Source of the DNA: Thermoplasmata archaeon
GTDB taxonomy: Archaea > Thermoplasmatota > Thermoplasmata > GCA-020350865
DNA: 64,000 bases
Assembly (NCBI GenBank): GCA_020348445.1
Contig: CP070751.1
Coordinates: forward strand, 190,006-254,005
Direction of reading: 5' to 3'
In this document: positions 18,084 to 27,316 of the stretch, one piece after another
Position numbering within the stretch: the first letter of the stretch is position 1
How the letters are laid out: each line of letters starts with the position of its first letter
Translations under genes and position numbers: made by a program
Notes under the pieces: generated by a model
Databases searched by the model: none
The model's input: the letters and a program-made list of their open reading frames with translations, nothing else
Told to the model about the DNA's origin: nothing

Positions 18084-20042
18084 TTACTTTTGAAGCTCAT
18101 TTACGATTTTCTCATAGAAATCAAGGGATTCCGGGTTTGCGAGGGCGTCCCTGTTGGTAACTGCCTTACCATTTATTATGTTCGTGATGGCACTTTCGAC
18201 CTTCTTTCCACTGAACGTATAGGGTATATCGGGTGCCTGAAGGATCAGGGCAGGAACATGCCTGGGAGAGGCATTTTTTCTCAAAGTAACCTTGATCTTC
18301 TTTTTCAAATCCTCATCTAATTCCTGGCCCTCAACGAGTTTGACAAAGAGAATAATACGCTGGTCCTCCTGCCATCTCTGCCCAATTGCCAGGCTGTCCG
18401 CAACCTCAGAGAGCTCCTCCACCTGATTGTATATCTCCGAGGTACCGATCCGAACACCAGAGGGCATGAGAAGTGAATCTGAGCGCCCAAAGAAAACAAC
18501 ACCCCTTGTCTTGCTGCTGAACGTAACATAATCACCATGGCGCCAAATCCCGGGATAGACTCCAAAATAGGCATTATGGTACTTTTTGCCATCTGGATCG
18601 TTCCAGAAATAAAGTGGCATTGGGGGTGCGGGGGCTTCACAGACCAGCTCTCCCTGCCTGTCAACCACTGGATTTCCATTTTCGTTATAAGAGTTTATCT
18701 TCATTCCCAGGCCCGGGCCCTGCAATTCCCCAGAATATACGGGCTGAATTGGACTTCCCGTGCAGAAACAGCCATTGATATCTGTTCCACCTGAACTGGA
18801 ATTGAAATGTAAATCCTCCTTGATTTCGCGGTAGATGTACTCAAATCCTTCGGGAAGAAGAACAGAACCTGTCTGCCAAATCTCTTTTAAAGGGGACAGA
18901 TCAAAATCGTTTTTCGGACTAATCTTCTGAGCCCGAAGATAATTGATATATGTTGCACTGCAACCGAACATTGTCACCTTCTCATCCTGAATCAGTTTCC
19001 ATGCAGTCTTGGGGTCCGGGTAATTTGGATTCCCGTCAAATAAGAGTATGGTATTTCCCGTAGCCAAAGAAGTCATCACCCAGTTCCACATCATCCAGCT
19101 TGCTGTTGTAATGAACCAATGTACGTCGTCCTTTTTCAAATCAGTATGAAGTACCAACTCCTTTAATTGGTTAACTAGAAGACCTGCTGCCCCTTGGACC
19201 ATGCACTTGGGCTTACCTGTGGTTCCAGAGGAGAACATGATATATACTGGGTGATCAGAGGGCAATTGCTCGAACTTGATATCGCCTCCGCCTTCAGAGG
19301 ATAGAAAATCCCCGTAATGAACAGCCTTGGGAATATTCCTAATATCAGGTTTTTCCTCTGTATATGGGACAACGACCAGTTTCTCAATGGAAGGAATCCC
19401 CTCAACGACCTTGACTGCATTAGAGAGGGTATTGAAAGTCCTGCCTTTGTAGTAATAACCGTCAGCAGTGAACATCACCTTTGGCTCAATTTGACCAAAT
19501 CTATCCAAGGCCGCGTTTGGCCCTATATCAGTTGCAGATGATGCCCATGTGGCACCCACAGCAGTTGCAGCCAGCATTGCAGCTGCGGTTTCGATCATAT
19601 TGGGCATGTATCCCACTACTCTATCTCCTGGTTGAATCCCCATATCCCTAAGGGATCTTGACAGCCGGTTCACGGTGTTGTATAGCTCGGAATAACTCAT
19701 TCTGGCCTCCTTTTGGGTTTCCCCTTTGAATATAAAGGCAGTATGATCGTCTTTGAACCGAAGAAGATTCTCTGCAAAATTCAATCTCGCACCAACGAAC
19801 CAGTTTGTTCCAGGGAACTTACTCAGGTCCTCAACAACTGTTTCATAGGGTTGGGAGGCTTTGATTTCGGCAAAGTCCCACATAGCAGCCCAGAAATCAG
19901 GTATATTTTTTATAGACCAGTCGTAAAGTTCAAAATACGATTCAAAGTTCTCTCCATATTTTTTGTTTACGAATTCTATGAACTTGGTCATGTTTGCATT
20001 TTTTACATGCTCTTCTGAAGGTTCCCACAATAATTTGCTCAT
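18084..20042 (-). CDS. aacS: Acetoacetyl-CoA synthetase
   Basis: ATP-dependent ligase making acetoacetyl-CoA from acetoacetate and CoA through an acyl-AMP. It is 652 residues, typical for AacS. The ANL-superfamily P-loop motif YIMFSSGTTGKPKCMVQG is near residue 265. SGGTDINGCF near 415 and WRHGDYV near 515 are also present, as is the catalytic lysine region FSGKKVESAI near 610. The N-terminal EPSEEHVKNANMTKFI is characteristic of AacS over acetyl-CoA synthetase. The start is ATG 20042 with AAGGAGG seven nt upstream, so the longer ORF from 20120 is rejected. It may feed the CoA-ester pathway implied by the thiolase operon at 26-30 kb. Confidence 0.9.
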   Translation of the reverse strand: MSKLLWEPSEEHVKNANMTKFIEFVNKKYGENFESYFELYDWSIKNIPDFWAAMWDFAEIKASQPYETVVEDLSKFPGTNWFVGARLNFAENLLRFKDDHTAFIFKGETQKEARMSYSELYNTVNRLSRSLRDMGIQPGDRVVGYMPNMIETAAAMLAATAVGATWASSATDIGPNAALDRFGQIEPKVMFTADGYYYKGRTFNTLSNAVKVVEGIPSIEKLVVVPYTEEKPDIRNIPKAVHYGDFLSSEGGGDIKFEQLPSDHPVYIMFSSGTTGKPKCMVQGAAGLLVNQLKELVLHTDLKKDDVHWFITTASWMMWNWVMTSLATGNTILLFDGNPNYPDPKTAWKLIQDEKVTMFGCSATYINYLRAQKISPKNDFDLSPLKEIWQTGSVLLPEGFEYIYREIKEDLHFNSSSGGTDINGCFCTGSPIQPVYSGELQGPGLGMKINSYNENGNPVVDRQGELVCEAPAPPMPLYFWNDPDGKKYHNAYFGVYPGIWRHGDYVTFSSKTRGVVFFGRSDSLLMPSGVRIGTSEIYNQVEELSEVADSLAIGQRWQEDQRIILFVKLVEGQELDEDLKKKIKVTLRKNASPRHVPALILQAPDIPYTFSGKKVESAITNIINGKAVTNRDALANPESLDFYEKIVNELQK

Positions 20043-20190
20043 TATTTCTGCCTCCTTGATATCTTCCTTGGAAATATATCCCCCTTTGTTACTCCCCCAT
20101 TGATAGGATAAAAACAGCATGGATAAGACGTTATAAAATAGTTTCGCGCAAATTCTCCTCGATATTGTTCCTCATAAGACCACCAGTAAA

Positions 20191-20290
20191 CTATAGATAC
20201 GCCTTCTTGTATTCAACAGTAGTGAATCCATGGCCATCATAGAGGCAAAAGAGATTCCCAAGAGTTTCATGGATGTGCAGGTCGAATTTT
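20191..20290 (-). pseudogene. Possible remnant of an acetyltransferase C-terminus
   Basis: In the gap between aacS and the kinase-like gene, the minus strand reads through about 30 codons ending LYDGHGFTTVEYKKAYL and then a stop. The pattern tyrosine-x-x-x-GF, then strand and terminus, is like the end of GNAT acetyltransferases. There is no start codon or upstream domain, so at most it is a fragment. The rest of this 277-bp gap shows no gene. Confidence 0.2.
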
Positions 20291-20319
20291 TTATTTAACA
20301 GGCATATACGAGGAAGAAC

Positions 20320-20898
20320 ATGGAAAAAGGCGAGCTATTTCGAAGGGTCTTCCATATGACTGCTGCAGGGTATCTGGTCTATTATTTACTTCCAGACGAG
20401 CTTATCCCAGGATTCTATAAATGGCATGGTGTTCTCATCATTATGATCTCAGCCTTGATCGTCGAGGGTGTTAGGCTGAAGTATGGCAAGCTTTTTTTTG
20501 GTCTGAGGGAATACGAAAAAAAGCGGATTTCAGCCTTTGCATGGTTCTCAATAGGTATGTGCATAGCACTTTTGTTCTTTGAAATGATTTTTGTCGTTCC
20601 TGTAGTCATTGGTATGGCTGTAATAGATCCCCTGATAGGGGAAGTCAGGCAAAGGAAGGAGAAGTTATACCCAGTTGTTCCTTCTGTGATATATGCCCTG
20701 ATCATGTTTCTTTGTCTTTTGCTCCTCTCAGAGATGTCGGAGATATGGCTGATCCTTTTCTCGATTTTAGGCACGATATCGGCAATTACAGCGGAAAGGT
20801 GGGACTTGAAACACATAGATGATGATTTTCTAATGATCGTTATTCCACTTCTTGTCTTGAGCATGTTCCATTATCTCATTTTTAATGTTCTGACATAG
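20320..20898 (+). CDS. Polyprenol/dolichol kinase-like (CTP-transferase superfamily) membrane protein
   Basis: A 192-residue protein with about six membrane helices. It begins with the RRVFHM segment seen at the start of archaeal and bacterial diacylglycerol/dolichol kinase-like proteins. It has a conserved acidic stretch IDPLIGEV near 108 and DDDFLMIVIPL near the C-terminus, the places where metal-nucleotide binding residues sit in the Sec59/CDP-diglyceride family. It would phosphorylate a polyprenol or geranylgeranyl lipid; the substrate is inferred. ATG 20320 has GAGGAAG upstream and a TATA-like TTTTTATTTAA near 20286-20297. Confidence 0.65.
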   Translation: MEKGELFRRVFHMTAAGYLVYYLLPDELIPGFYKWHGVLIIMISALIVEGVRLKYGKLFFGLREYEKKRISAFAWFSIGMCIALLFFEMIFVVPVVIGMAVIDPLIGEVRQRKEKLYPVVPSVIYALIMFLCLLLLSEMSEIWLILFSILGTISAITAERWDLKHIDDDFLMIVIPLLVLSMFHYLIFNVLT

Positions 20899-21038
20899 CA
20901 TGAGTTATATGTTCAATATGTATTAATCGAAAAATTCCATCCAGCCAAATACAAAATGTATTTAAAGACTAATAATTATATACTCCAATACTAGACGAAA
21001 TTCGCAACGGAGGTTAATTTACGCGCAGCTATTGGGCA

Positions 21039-23807
21039 TTGAGAATAATCGGCTTACTCTTGATTTTGGGAATTATTCTCTCCTTTACAGGGATAGGAGA
21101 AGGGCCTTATCATGTATCTGATTCAGTAACTCCCTTTGAGGATATGAATCATATTGAACCCGTTCCAGAGGGATATATACATAGACCTATAATCGAATTT
21201 TTCACAGGCCTTTCTTGTTCTTACTGCATGGAAGGTCCACATCAAGATCTTGACAAGTTATGGGAGGAAAATGTCGACAAACCAGAGGAGCCCTTTACTT
21301 TCGTAGTGTTCCATCAGTTAAATGGTGGTCAAGTAGATGATCTTGCCACGGATGAGAGTAGGGAAAGGATGCGGCACTATCAGCCTCAAATATCTAGTAC
21401 ACCAGATGCCGAATTCGATGGGGGTTACATAAGACTGGGTGGACTTGACGCAAGCGATCCTGTGACACACGATAACGCCCACACAGCAGTCGAGGACTGC
21501 AAGACAAGATACGAACGCCAGTTTGACCCCTGGAATCCAAGACAGATGTTACGAAACGAGTTCAAGTTCGTAGATCTATATGTGAAACAGGTGTTCACAG
21601 GAGAAGGCTATGCAGTATCAGTTCAGGTCCATTACCGTGGGATGGATACTATACTATTTTCAGATCCTCTCCAAGGCAGTTTGTATGTATTCATGATTGA
21701 GGATAATGTTACCGCTTACAGCACTGTTTTAGATGAGAATATCTCAAATCACAATGTGTTTCGAGGATATGCCATAGAAGACGAGCAATTCACGCTCTCT
21801 GAGGATGAGTGGTACGAAACCATAGTGGAATGGGAAATACCCACGGATGCAAAGGTCCCCATAAAACCCGGCGATCTTACTGCAGTTGCGGCAGTCTATG
21901 ACTTGGATGATACAGACTCGCAAAATGAGAACCAAGGCAACAATGTCAATGTTCCCAGATGCATTCAATCAGCAACACCAAAGTCAACAGCATTTGACCT
22001 GGGAAACGATCTGCCAACTCTGGATGATATCACCATTACATATGACAGCCAAGCCCATATCACTGCGCAGTTTGACGATGATGACGGTATCTCAATGGCC
22101 TATGTCCTCTATAACACAGAGGCAATGAACTCTACTAGCTGGAATTATGTGGAGATGACGATTTCTGGTGAAGAGATTTGCGATGAAACAGGGGCATGCT
22201 ATGCATATGCCAATGGTGTGGGTACAGTTTCTATTCCCATGAAAGAGGGGGAGATGCTCTACTATATGCTTCTTATCTATGATGGAAATGCTACAGAGGG
22301 AAAAGCCGGGATGTTTTCCTATAAAGCCCAGAGGACCTCCGTCGCTGGTACCGAAGGTAACCTGTCTATAGCGATAATACTTATGATTTTTGGGGTGCTG
22401 TTGCTGATAGTAGGATTTGTATATATTTTAATGGAAAGAAAAAGAGAAGAGATTGTTGAGGTTCAACCAGAGCCCATTGCGTCCTCACCTCAGTCAGAAG
22501 AACAAGGAGCACAGCAAGTTGCTATGCCATTAAGAAAGAGACCATCAAAGAACATGATGATTGGGACGATAATTTTAGGTATCATCCTGATATCTGCCGG
22601 AGCAGTTGCCGCTGTGCTTTTTTCTGCTACAAAAGAGGTGCCTGATATCGAAATGAAGGATGTCGAGGGCAATGAATTCTCACTTTCGGACTTTCGGGGA
22701 AAGGTAGTGTTCTTGGAGTTCATGGCCACATGGTGTTCGGACTGTCAGAAATTAACAAAGGAGATGAAGGATGTATATTCACATTACGGCGATGATATTG
22801 TTATGATATCCCTGGACATAGAACATGATGAAAATCCAGATATGCTTAAGGATTATGCCGATAAAAACGATGCAAAATGGATATTTGCATTTCCCAAAGA
22901 TATAAACAGTGTATTGGGCACGTTTAGCATCCACGAAATCCCGAAATCGCTTATAATCGATAAAGACGGGTATTTGACTTTTGAATTCGTCCTGTCTCAA
23001 GACTCAGATGAAATAATTAAGAAGATTGAAGCCACAAGACAGGGGGCGGCAGATCCCATTGCAAGTTACTCCATACCTTTAGTATTATTGGCCTTTGCCA
23101 CTGGAATTGCATCCTTCTTTTCACCTTGCTCATTTCCTATGCTTCCTGGCTATGTGGGTTACTATTTGGGACTTGAAGATGAAAAAGAACAAAAGCAGAG
23201 AAAGGAGATCCTTAAAAGAGCATTGCCTATTGGAATTGCAGCCGCTTTAGGATTGCTTTTCATTTATTTATTTATGGGTCTTCTCATTATGATCATAGGT
23301 GCCCCAATCTATCCTTTTCTTCAATATATGATACCAGTTATCGCAGTCATTGTGATTATACTTGGTTTATTAATGCTTACAAATATACAGTATTATTTCA
23401 TAACAAATAGAATAAACAGTGTAGCAAACTCCATAACTTCTAAGATCAAGGTAAGGAATAAAACACTGACCGAGAGAATTAACGAAAAAGAAGTTGGTGG
23501 GATATTCGTATACGGTATGGGTTATGGTCTTGTCGCCGCGGGATGCACACTTCCATTATTTCTTCTCATCGTCACTACATCAATTTCCACAGGTGGATTC
23601 TTATCCGGTATGCTCATATTCTTCGTGTATGGCCTTGGCGCTGCGATTCTTATGGTGGCAGTAACCTTATTGGTTGCATTATCAAAAGATTCTATTATAA
23701 ACAAAATGAAAATGTCCACAGAAAAAATCAAGGTGGCAAGCGGTCTTATTATGATAATTGCTGGGATAGCGGTTTTAATAGGATTTTATGTCGCCTTTTT
23801 GGCCTAG
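21039..23807 (+). CDS. Thioredoxin-fold / redoxin / CcdA fusion, membrane thiol-disulfide transporter
   Basis: A 922-residue fusion. After a signal helix comes an extracytoplasmic thioredoxin-like domain with CSYC at residues 60-63, then a beta domain and a membrane helix near 455. A further helix near 515 leads to a TlpA/redoxin domain with WCSDC near 564-568. The C-terminus is a six-helix CcdA/DsbD unit with the paired cysteines in SPCSFPMLPGY (about 695) and AAGCTLPLF (about 836). It should carry reducing equivalents across the membrane to exported disulfide proteins, like DsbD. The first usual start codon is TTG 21039, but GGAGGT at 21009-21014 is 24 nt away from it. That site is ideally spaced for an in-frame ACG at 21021, which would add the residues (M)RSYWA. 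Confidence 0.85.
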   Translation: MRIIGLLLILGIILSFTGIGEGPYHVSDSVTPFEDMNHIEPVPEGYIHRPIIEFFTGLSCSYCMEGPHQDLDKLWEENVDKPEEPFTFVVFHQLNGGQVDDLATDESRERMRHYQPQISSTPDAEFDGGYIRLGGLDASDPVTHDNAHTAVEDCKTRYERQFDPWNPRQMLRNEFKFVDLYVKQVFTGEGYAVSVQVHYRGMDTILFSDPLQGSLYVFMIEDNVTAYSTVLDENISNHNVFRGYAIEDEQFTLSEDEWYETIVEWEIPTDAKVPIKPGDLTAVAAVYDLDDTDSQNENQGNNVNVPRCIQSATPKSTAFDLGNDLPTLDDITITYDSQAHITAQFDDDDGISMAYVLYNTEAMNSTSWNYVEMTISGEEICDETGACYAYANGVGTVSIPMKEGEMLYYMLLIYDGNATEGKAGMFSYKAQRTSVAGTEGNLSIAIILMIFGVLLLIVGFVYILMERKREEIVEVQPEPIASSPQSEEQGAQQVAMPLRKRPSKNMMIGTIILGIILISAGAVAAVLFSATKEVPDIEMKDVEGNEFSLSDFRGKVVFLEFMATWCSDCQKLTKEMKDVYSHYGDDIVMISLDIEHDENPDMLKDYADKNDAKWIFAFPKDINSVLGTFSIHEIPKSLIIDKDGYLTFEFVLSQDSDEIIKKIEATRQGAADPIASYSIPLVLLAFATGIASFFSPCSFPMLPGYVGYYLGLEDEKEQKQRKEILKRALPIGIAAALGLLFIYLFMGLLIMIIGAPIYPFLQYMIPVIAVIVIILGLLMLTNIQYYFITNRINSVANSITSKIKVRNKTLTERINEKEVGGIFVYGMGYGLVAAGCTLPLFLLIVTTSISTGGFLSGMLIFFVYGLGAAILMVAVTLLVALSKDSIINKMKMSTEKIKVASGLIMIIAGIAVLIGFYVAFLA

Positions 23808-23872
23808 ATAGAATGCGCTTATTCTAATAACCAGGAACTCCTTTCAGTTTTTTTATATTTTGGTTTACCAGA

Positions 23873-24166
23873 CTATTTCAAAACATCCAGTTTGCCGAAT
23901 TTCCCGGCCGAAATCTCCAGGTTCCCATCCCATTCCTTTACCCATCCGTTAGTGATACATACCTTATCATCCACCTTTACACGATCGATCTCATCGTTCC
24001 AAAGGGTCAGGCCGATTCTTCCTCCAAAGCCGTCTTGTGCAACAGCATTTGCCACCCTTCCTTTTACGCCTAATCTGCTAATAAAACCCCTTGCATCCTC
24101 TTTTTCGACGATGACAAGCTCTATCTTCTCCACACTAGTTTTCGGTTTCAATTCGCTTATTCTCAT
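23873..24166 (-). CDS. OB-fold nucleic-acid-binding protein (RPA/SOSS-B-like)
   Basis: A 97-residue single OB-fold protein. The order KIELVIVEKEDAR..RLGVKGRVANAVAQDGFG, then GLTLWNDEIDRVKVDDKVCITNG and GNLEISAGKFGKL, is the strand pattern of archaeal single-stranded DNA-binding RPA fragments. Two adjacent ATGs lie at 24169 and 24166. The second has GAGG five nt upstream and begins MRISELKP, so it is used here. A TATA-like TTTTAAAT lies about 35 nt upstream, inside the gap to the M20 gene. It may bind ssDNA or RNA. Confidence 0.75.
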   Translation of the reverse strand: MRISELKPKTSVEKIELVIVEKEDARGFISRLGVKGRVANAVAQDGFGGRIGLTLWNDEIDRVKVDDKVCITNGWVKEWDGNLEISAGKFGKLDVLK

Positions 24167-24218
24167 CATCTCCCTCGCACAAGGGGTATGAGGTTGTGAA
24201 GATTTAAAAGTTAGTACG

Positions 24219-25457
24219 TCATTGCGTGCAAAACAGGGTTGCATACACCTTTGCATCACCCACGATGTTGTCGATCCACGCGTATTCGTTGGGGCTGTGG
24301 GCTACCTCGTCAAGCTTTGCCCAAACAACGGCAGGATAGCCTGCCCTTCTGAAAATAGCGGCACATGTGCCTCCTCCTATGCCTCCTGCAAATGGTTTGA
24401 TATCATATACCTGCTCTATTGCCTCTTTTAGCATTAAAACCGCAGGGCTGTCAGGAGATGTGGGTGGGGCTGCAGGGTCGTATTGCGGTCTTTCGAAGTC
24501 AAATGTTACACCTGTTTTTGCAGATACCAAATCCGCTATCTCCTTTATGGTATCATACACATTTTCAGGGTCATAATCAGGCAGTATCCTGCAGTCCATA
24601 TAAAAAATATCCTCTCCCGGAATAGTGTTGATGTTCGGTACATTTGCCTTCTTTTTTGTGGGTTCGAATGTGGAAATTGGTGGGGAAAACAGCTCGTCCC
24701 TTTTATTGTATTTCTTATGTAATTCTTCCTCAACCCTAACTCCAAACTTCATTGCGGCTTTGAAGGCATTGATCCCGCGCTCTGGTCTACTTCCGTGACA
24801 TTGTTTTCCTGTGGTTGTGATTTTTATCCACATAATGGATTTTTCAGATACTTCTATCAGAGTTCCGTCTTTGTTTCCTCCATCTGGTACAATGATTATG
24901 TCATCCTCCTCAAACAAGCCCTTTTTAATCAAAGCTTTTATTCCAAATTCGCTTCCCAGCTCTTCATCTGCCACAATTGCGATATTGATGTTGTGTTGAG
25001 GAATTACCCCTTCCTCTTTCAGAGCTTTCACAGCATACAGGGCGGCAATCATCTCCTGGCCGTTGTCCTCGACACCCCGACCATATATCTTTCCATCTTT
25101 GACAACAGGCTCGAAGGGATCCGAATCCCATAGCTTTAAATCACCCTCTGGAACGACATCCATGTGAGTAACTATCCAGATATTGGGTTTTGGCCCTCCT
25201 TCTCCCTTGATCCTAGCTATTATATTTGGTCTGACTTTATCTGGTGAAGATTCGTCAGGTACATCGATTCTTTCTATTTCATGGAAGCCGAATTCCGAGA
25301 TCAGGTCAAGTATGGATTGTGCCTTCTTCACCTCCCCTTCACCACCAGACCTTGGGTTGATGGCCGGGATTCTGATTAAGTTTCCCAAGGTTTCTATCAT
25401 CTCATCTCGCATACCATCTAATCTAGAATTCACCGCAATTATCGTGTCATTTGGCAT
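24219..25457 (-). CDS. M20-family metallopeptidase / deacylase (ArgE/DapE type)
   Basis: Zinc-dependent amidohydrolase of 412 residues, cytoplasmic. Visible landmarks are the first metal His in THMDVVPEG near residue 98, the bridging Asp in GRGVEDNGQ near 130, and the catalytic Glu pair in VADEELGSEFG near 165. The dimerisation-lid His is in TTTGKQCHGSRPERG near 220, and the last metal His is in DEVAHSPNEYAWID near 385. Archaeal relatives are annotated as succinyl-diaminopimelate desuccinylase, acetylornithine/acetyl-lysine deacetylase or dipeptidase, and sequence alone does not decide. ATG 25457 has AGGTGG six nt upstream. Confidence 0.88.
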   Translation of the reverse strand: MPNDTIIAVNSRLDGMRDEMIETLGNLIRIPAINPRSGGEGEVKKAQSILDLISEFGFHEIERIDVPDESSPDKVRPNIIARIKGEGGPKPNIWIVTHMDVVPEGDLKLWDSDPFEPVVKDGKIYGRGVEDNGQEMIAALYAVKALKEEGVIPQHNINIAIVADEELGSEFGIKALIKKGLFEEDDIIIVPDGGNKDGTLIEVSEKSIMWIKITTTGKQCHGSRPERGINAFKAAMKFGVRVEEELHKKYNKRDELFSPPISTFEPTKKKANVPNINTIPGEDIFYMDCRILPDYDPENVYDTIKEIADLVSAKTGVTFDFERPQYDPAAPPTSPDSPAVLMLKEAIEQVYDIKPFAGGIGGGTCAAIFRRAGYPAVVWAKLDEVAHSPNEYAWIDNIVGDAKVYATLFCTQ

Positions 25458-25676
25458 TGTCAACCACCTGTGAATTTTTTATAACCTTAAAACAAAAGCA
25501 GATACAATTTTTGGCATTAATAGATTGCTATTTTTTTCATTTTACGCTTAATGATACATTATCAGGGCAGATAATGATGTCCCAAATTATATTAAAACAA
25601 AGGAGGTTGCTTAAGAAGAAAATGTTGCAAAAGGACCTAACTTTGCAACTGATAAAAAATAAACGGAGGTGAAATA

Positions 25677-25961
25677 TTGACCGGATGGATAACATATATG
25701 GAAGTGTCCATGTACTCCGAGGGTGCAACACCAACAGAACTCACAACCAGACTTAGAGAACACGGATGGAAACCATGCTATGGAAGATATGATTACGGCT
25801 ACAAGTGGACCGAGAACTGGGGAAACAAAGAGCACAATATCAATGAGTTCTTAGATTTCATAAACAAATGGCATGAAATTCTAAAAGGATACAACGTGCA
25901 CTATTCACTGCATACCTACGAAGAGGGGAAGGAAGACTTCTGGGTAAAGTGGAGTGAATAA
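25677..25961 (+). CDS. Hypothetical protein, aromatic-rich
   Basis: Unrecognised 94-residue soluble protein rich in Trp and Tyr, with helices around 20-30 and 52-66. The TTG start at 25677 has a perfect GGAGGTG five nt upstream, which strongly supports translation. A short upstream frame (25574-25672) ends on that ribosome-binding site and could be a leader peptide, but this is uncertain. The gene stands alone between the M20 hydrolase and a small zinc-ribbon gene. Function is unknown. Confidence 0.65.
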   Translation: MTGWITYMEVSMYSEGATPTELTTRLREHGWKPCYGRYDYGYKWTENWGNKEHNINEFLDFINKWHEILKGYNVHYSLHTYEEGKEDFWVKWSE

Positions 25962-26061
25962 ACCAGCTCCACTACCATTTTATTTTTCTGTTTATCCAGT
26001 TTATCTTATGATCCCATTAGTCATACTCGTCATACTGTTCATACTCTTTATTATTTTACTC

Positions 26062-26244
26062 TTATAATGAGACCGATAAACCGATATCAAATATCCAATG
26101 ACAGCTTGGGCAGATCAATTTCCAGGATAGCTTTTCACTCTCATCAATTCTCTCGAACATGCTGTGAAAACCATCCTCGTAACCGCAGTGCGGACAAATC
26201 CTGAATTCAGTTTCCATTTTTATTTTATTTACCTCAGTTATCAT
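26062..26244 (-). CDS. Small zinc-ribbon protein
   Basis: A 60-residue protein with two Cys pairs, CPHC near residue 17 and CPSC near 45, typical of a zinc ribbon. ATG 26244 is chosen because GGAGGT lies six nt upstream; the longer frame to 26271 includes that site and is rejected. It sits 62 bp downstream of the DUF35/thiolase operon on the same strand and may be the last gene of that transcript. Role unknown. Confidence 0.6.
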   Translation of the reverse strand: MITEVNKIKMETEFRICPHCGYEDGFHSMFERIDESEKLSWKLICPSCHWIFDIGLSVSL

Positions 26245-26305
26245 TTGTTTACCTCCCCGTAATATATACAATATAAAATAAAAAAAGATAAAAAGAGGGT
26301 TTGTT

Positions 26306-26779
26306 CTATTCGAAATAGAGGATGTCCTTCAACGTTCCCTCTCTCTTTTTCTTTGGTCTGAGCACGGCCTTGACCTTTTGGCCGAATAGATCCTTGTCCG
26401 GGTTCTTGGTCTTGATTATCCCGAGCATTGCACTGTCTGTTTTGTCTATATCGATCAGGGCAATGACCTTTGGCTCCTTTAATTTCTTGCCATGGGCATT
26501 GATAGTGGCAACTGTCCAAACCCGTACTGTCCCCCTTGCAGGAACCTCTATCCATGCCTTATCAGGTATGTCGCAGAAGCAGTCCTCGCAGAACATTCTC
26601 GGCGGCATAAACACCTTCTTGCACTGGGGACATCGGCTGGCAAGGAACGTATCTTTCTTCTTTAGATGCGCAAAAAATCTGTTGCCTGCAACGCCGTTTG
26701 TATAGAGATAATCGGCCTGCATGTCTCCGCGCCAGTGCATAAATGATGTTGGATCAGATTGTTTTTCCAAGAATGTCAT
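26306..26779 (-). CDS. Zn-ribbon/OB-fold (DUF35) protein, second copy
   Basis: A 157-residue DUF35 protein: a rubredoxin-like zinc ribbon with CPQC and CEDC near residues 50-70 and an OB-fold at about 75-155. DUF35 proteins bind thiolase-superfamily enzymes and help channel acyl-CoA substrates; known partners are archaeal acetoacetyl-CoA thiolase/HMG-CoA synthase and the Ltp2-type aldolases. Its ATG overlaps the stop of the preceding DUF35 gene by 4 nt (ATGA), so it is fourth in an operon of two thiolase-like and two DUF35 genes. The N-terminal 45 residues may contact the partner enzyme. Confidence 0.85.
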   Translation of the reverse strand: MTFLEKQSDPTSFMHWRGDMQADYLYTNGVAGNRFFAHLKKKDTFLASRCPQCKKVFMPPRMFCEDCFCDIPDKAWIEVPARGTVRVWTVATINAHGKKLKEPKVIALIDIDKTDSAMLGIIKTKNPDKDLFGQKVKAVLRPKKKREGTLKDILYFE

Positions 26780-27312
26780 TTTTTTCTACCTCCTTTTTTT
26801 ACGGGTTCAAAATATATGATGTCTCTAATTGATCCCTCTCTCTCCTCTTTTGGCTTCCACACTGCCTTGACCTTCATACCGATATGCAGCTCCTCTGGCT
26901 TCATTCCCCCGAAGTAGTGCATGAATCCGTGCTTTGGCGAGGCCCCATCTATGGATACCACACCCACCAATATGGGTTCCTTGATCCTTCTTGCGTCTGC
27001 GTCAAGGTAAGAGATAGAATAGGTTTCCACAGAGCCTGTGTCTTTAAGGTAAACCCATTCATCTGTAGGACCATAGCAGTGTTCGCAGAACATCCTTGGG
27101 GGGACGATTACCCTTCTGCATTTTCTGCATTTTCTCCCTACGATTTTACCGTTTTTAAGTTCCTCTAAGAACCTGCTCATTGCAGGGCCCACACTCCAGC
27201 TGTACTGCACCTCTGGCTCCCACCAGGTATAAGCGATCTTTTTGTTCACGATGTCCTTTGTGCTCACATGGGTTCCTGGCGCGGATTTCGGCATAGCTTG
27301 TTTCTTTGCCAT
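26776..27312 (-). CDS. Zn-ribbon/OB-fold (DUF35) protein, first copy
   Basis: A 178-residue paralogue of the next gene. It has an N-terminal helical extension ending in YSWSVGPAMSRFLEELKNGK, a zinc ribbon with CRKC and CEHC near residues 60-80, and an OB-fold to the C-terminus with KVKAVWKPKEERE near the end. It lies 4 bp after the thiolase-like gene stop. Having one DUF35 copy for each thiolase copy suggests two matched pairs or a four-subunit complex, which is inference. Confidence 0.85.
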   Translation of the reverse strand: MAKKQAMPKSAPGTHVSTKDIVNKKIAYTWWEPEVQYSWSVGPAMSRFLEELKNGKIVGRKCRKCRRVIVPPRMFCEHCYGPTDEWVYLKDTGSVETYSISYLDADARRIKEPILVGVVSIDGASPKHGFMHYFGGMKPEELHIGMKVKAVWKPKEEREGSIRDIIYFEPVKKGGRKK

Positions 27313-27316
27313 TTTA

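Noticed and set aside
20043-20120. N-terminal extension of acetoacetyl-CoA synthetase
   Set aside because: A strong AAGGAGG directly before ATG 20042 and the AacS family start show that the extra residues are not translated.
20230-20298. 22-codon + strand ORF before the kinase-like gene
   Set aside because: It is very short, has no ribosome-binding site and runs into the TATA-like element of the next gene.
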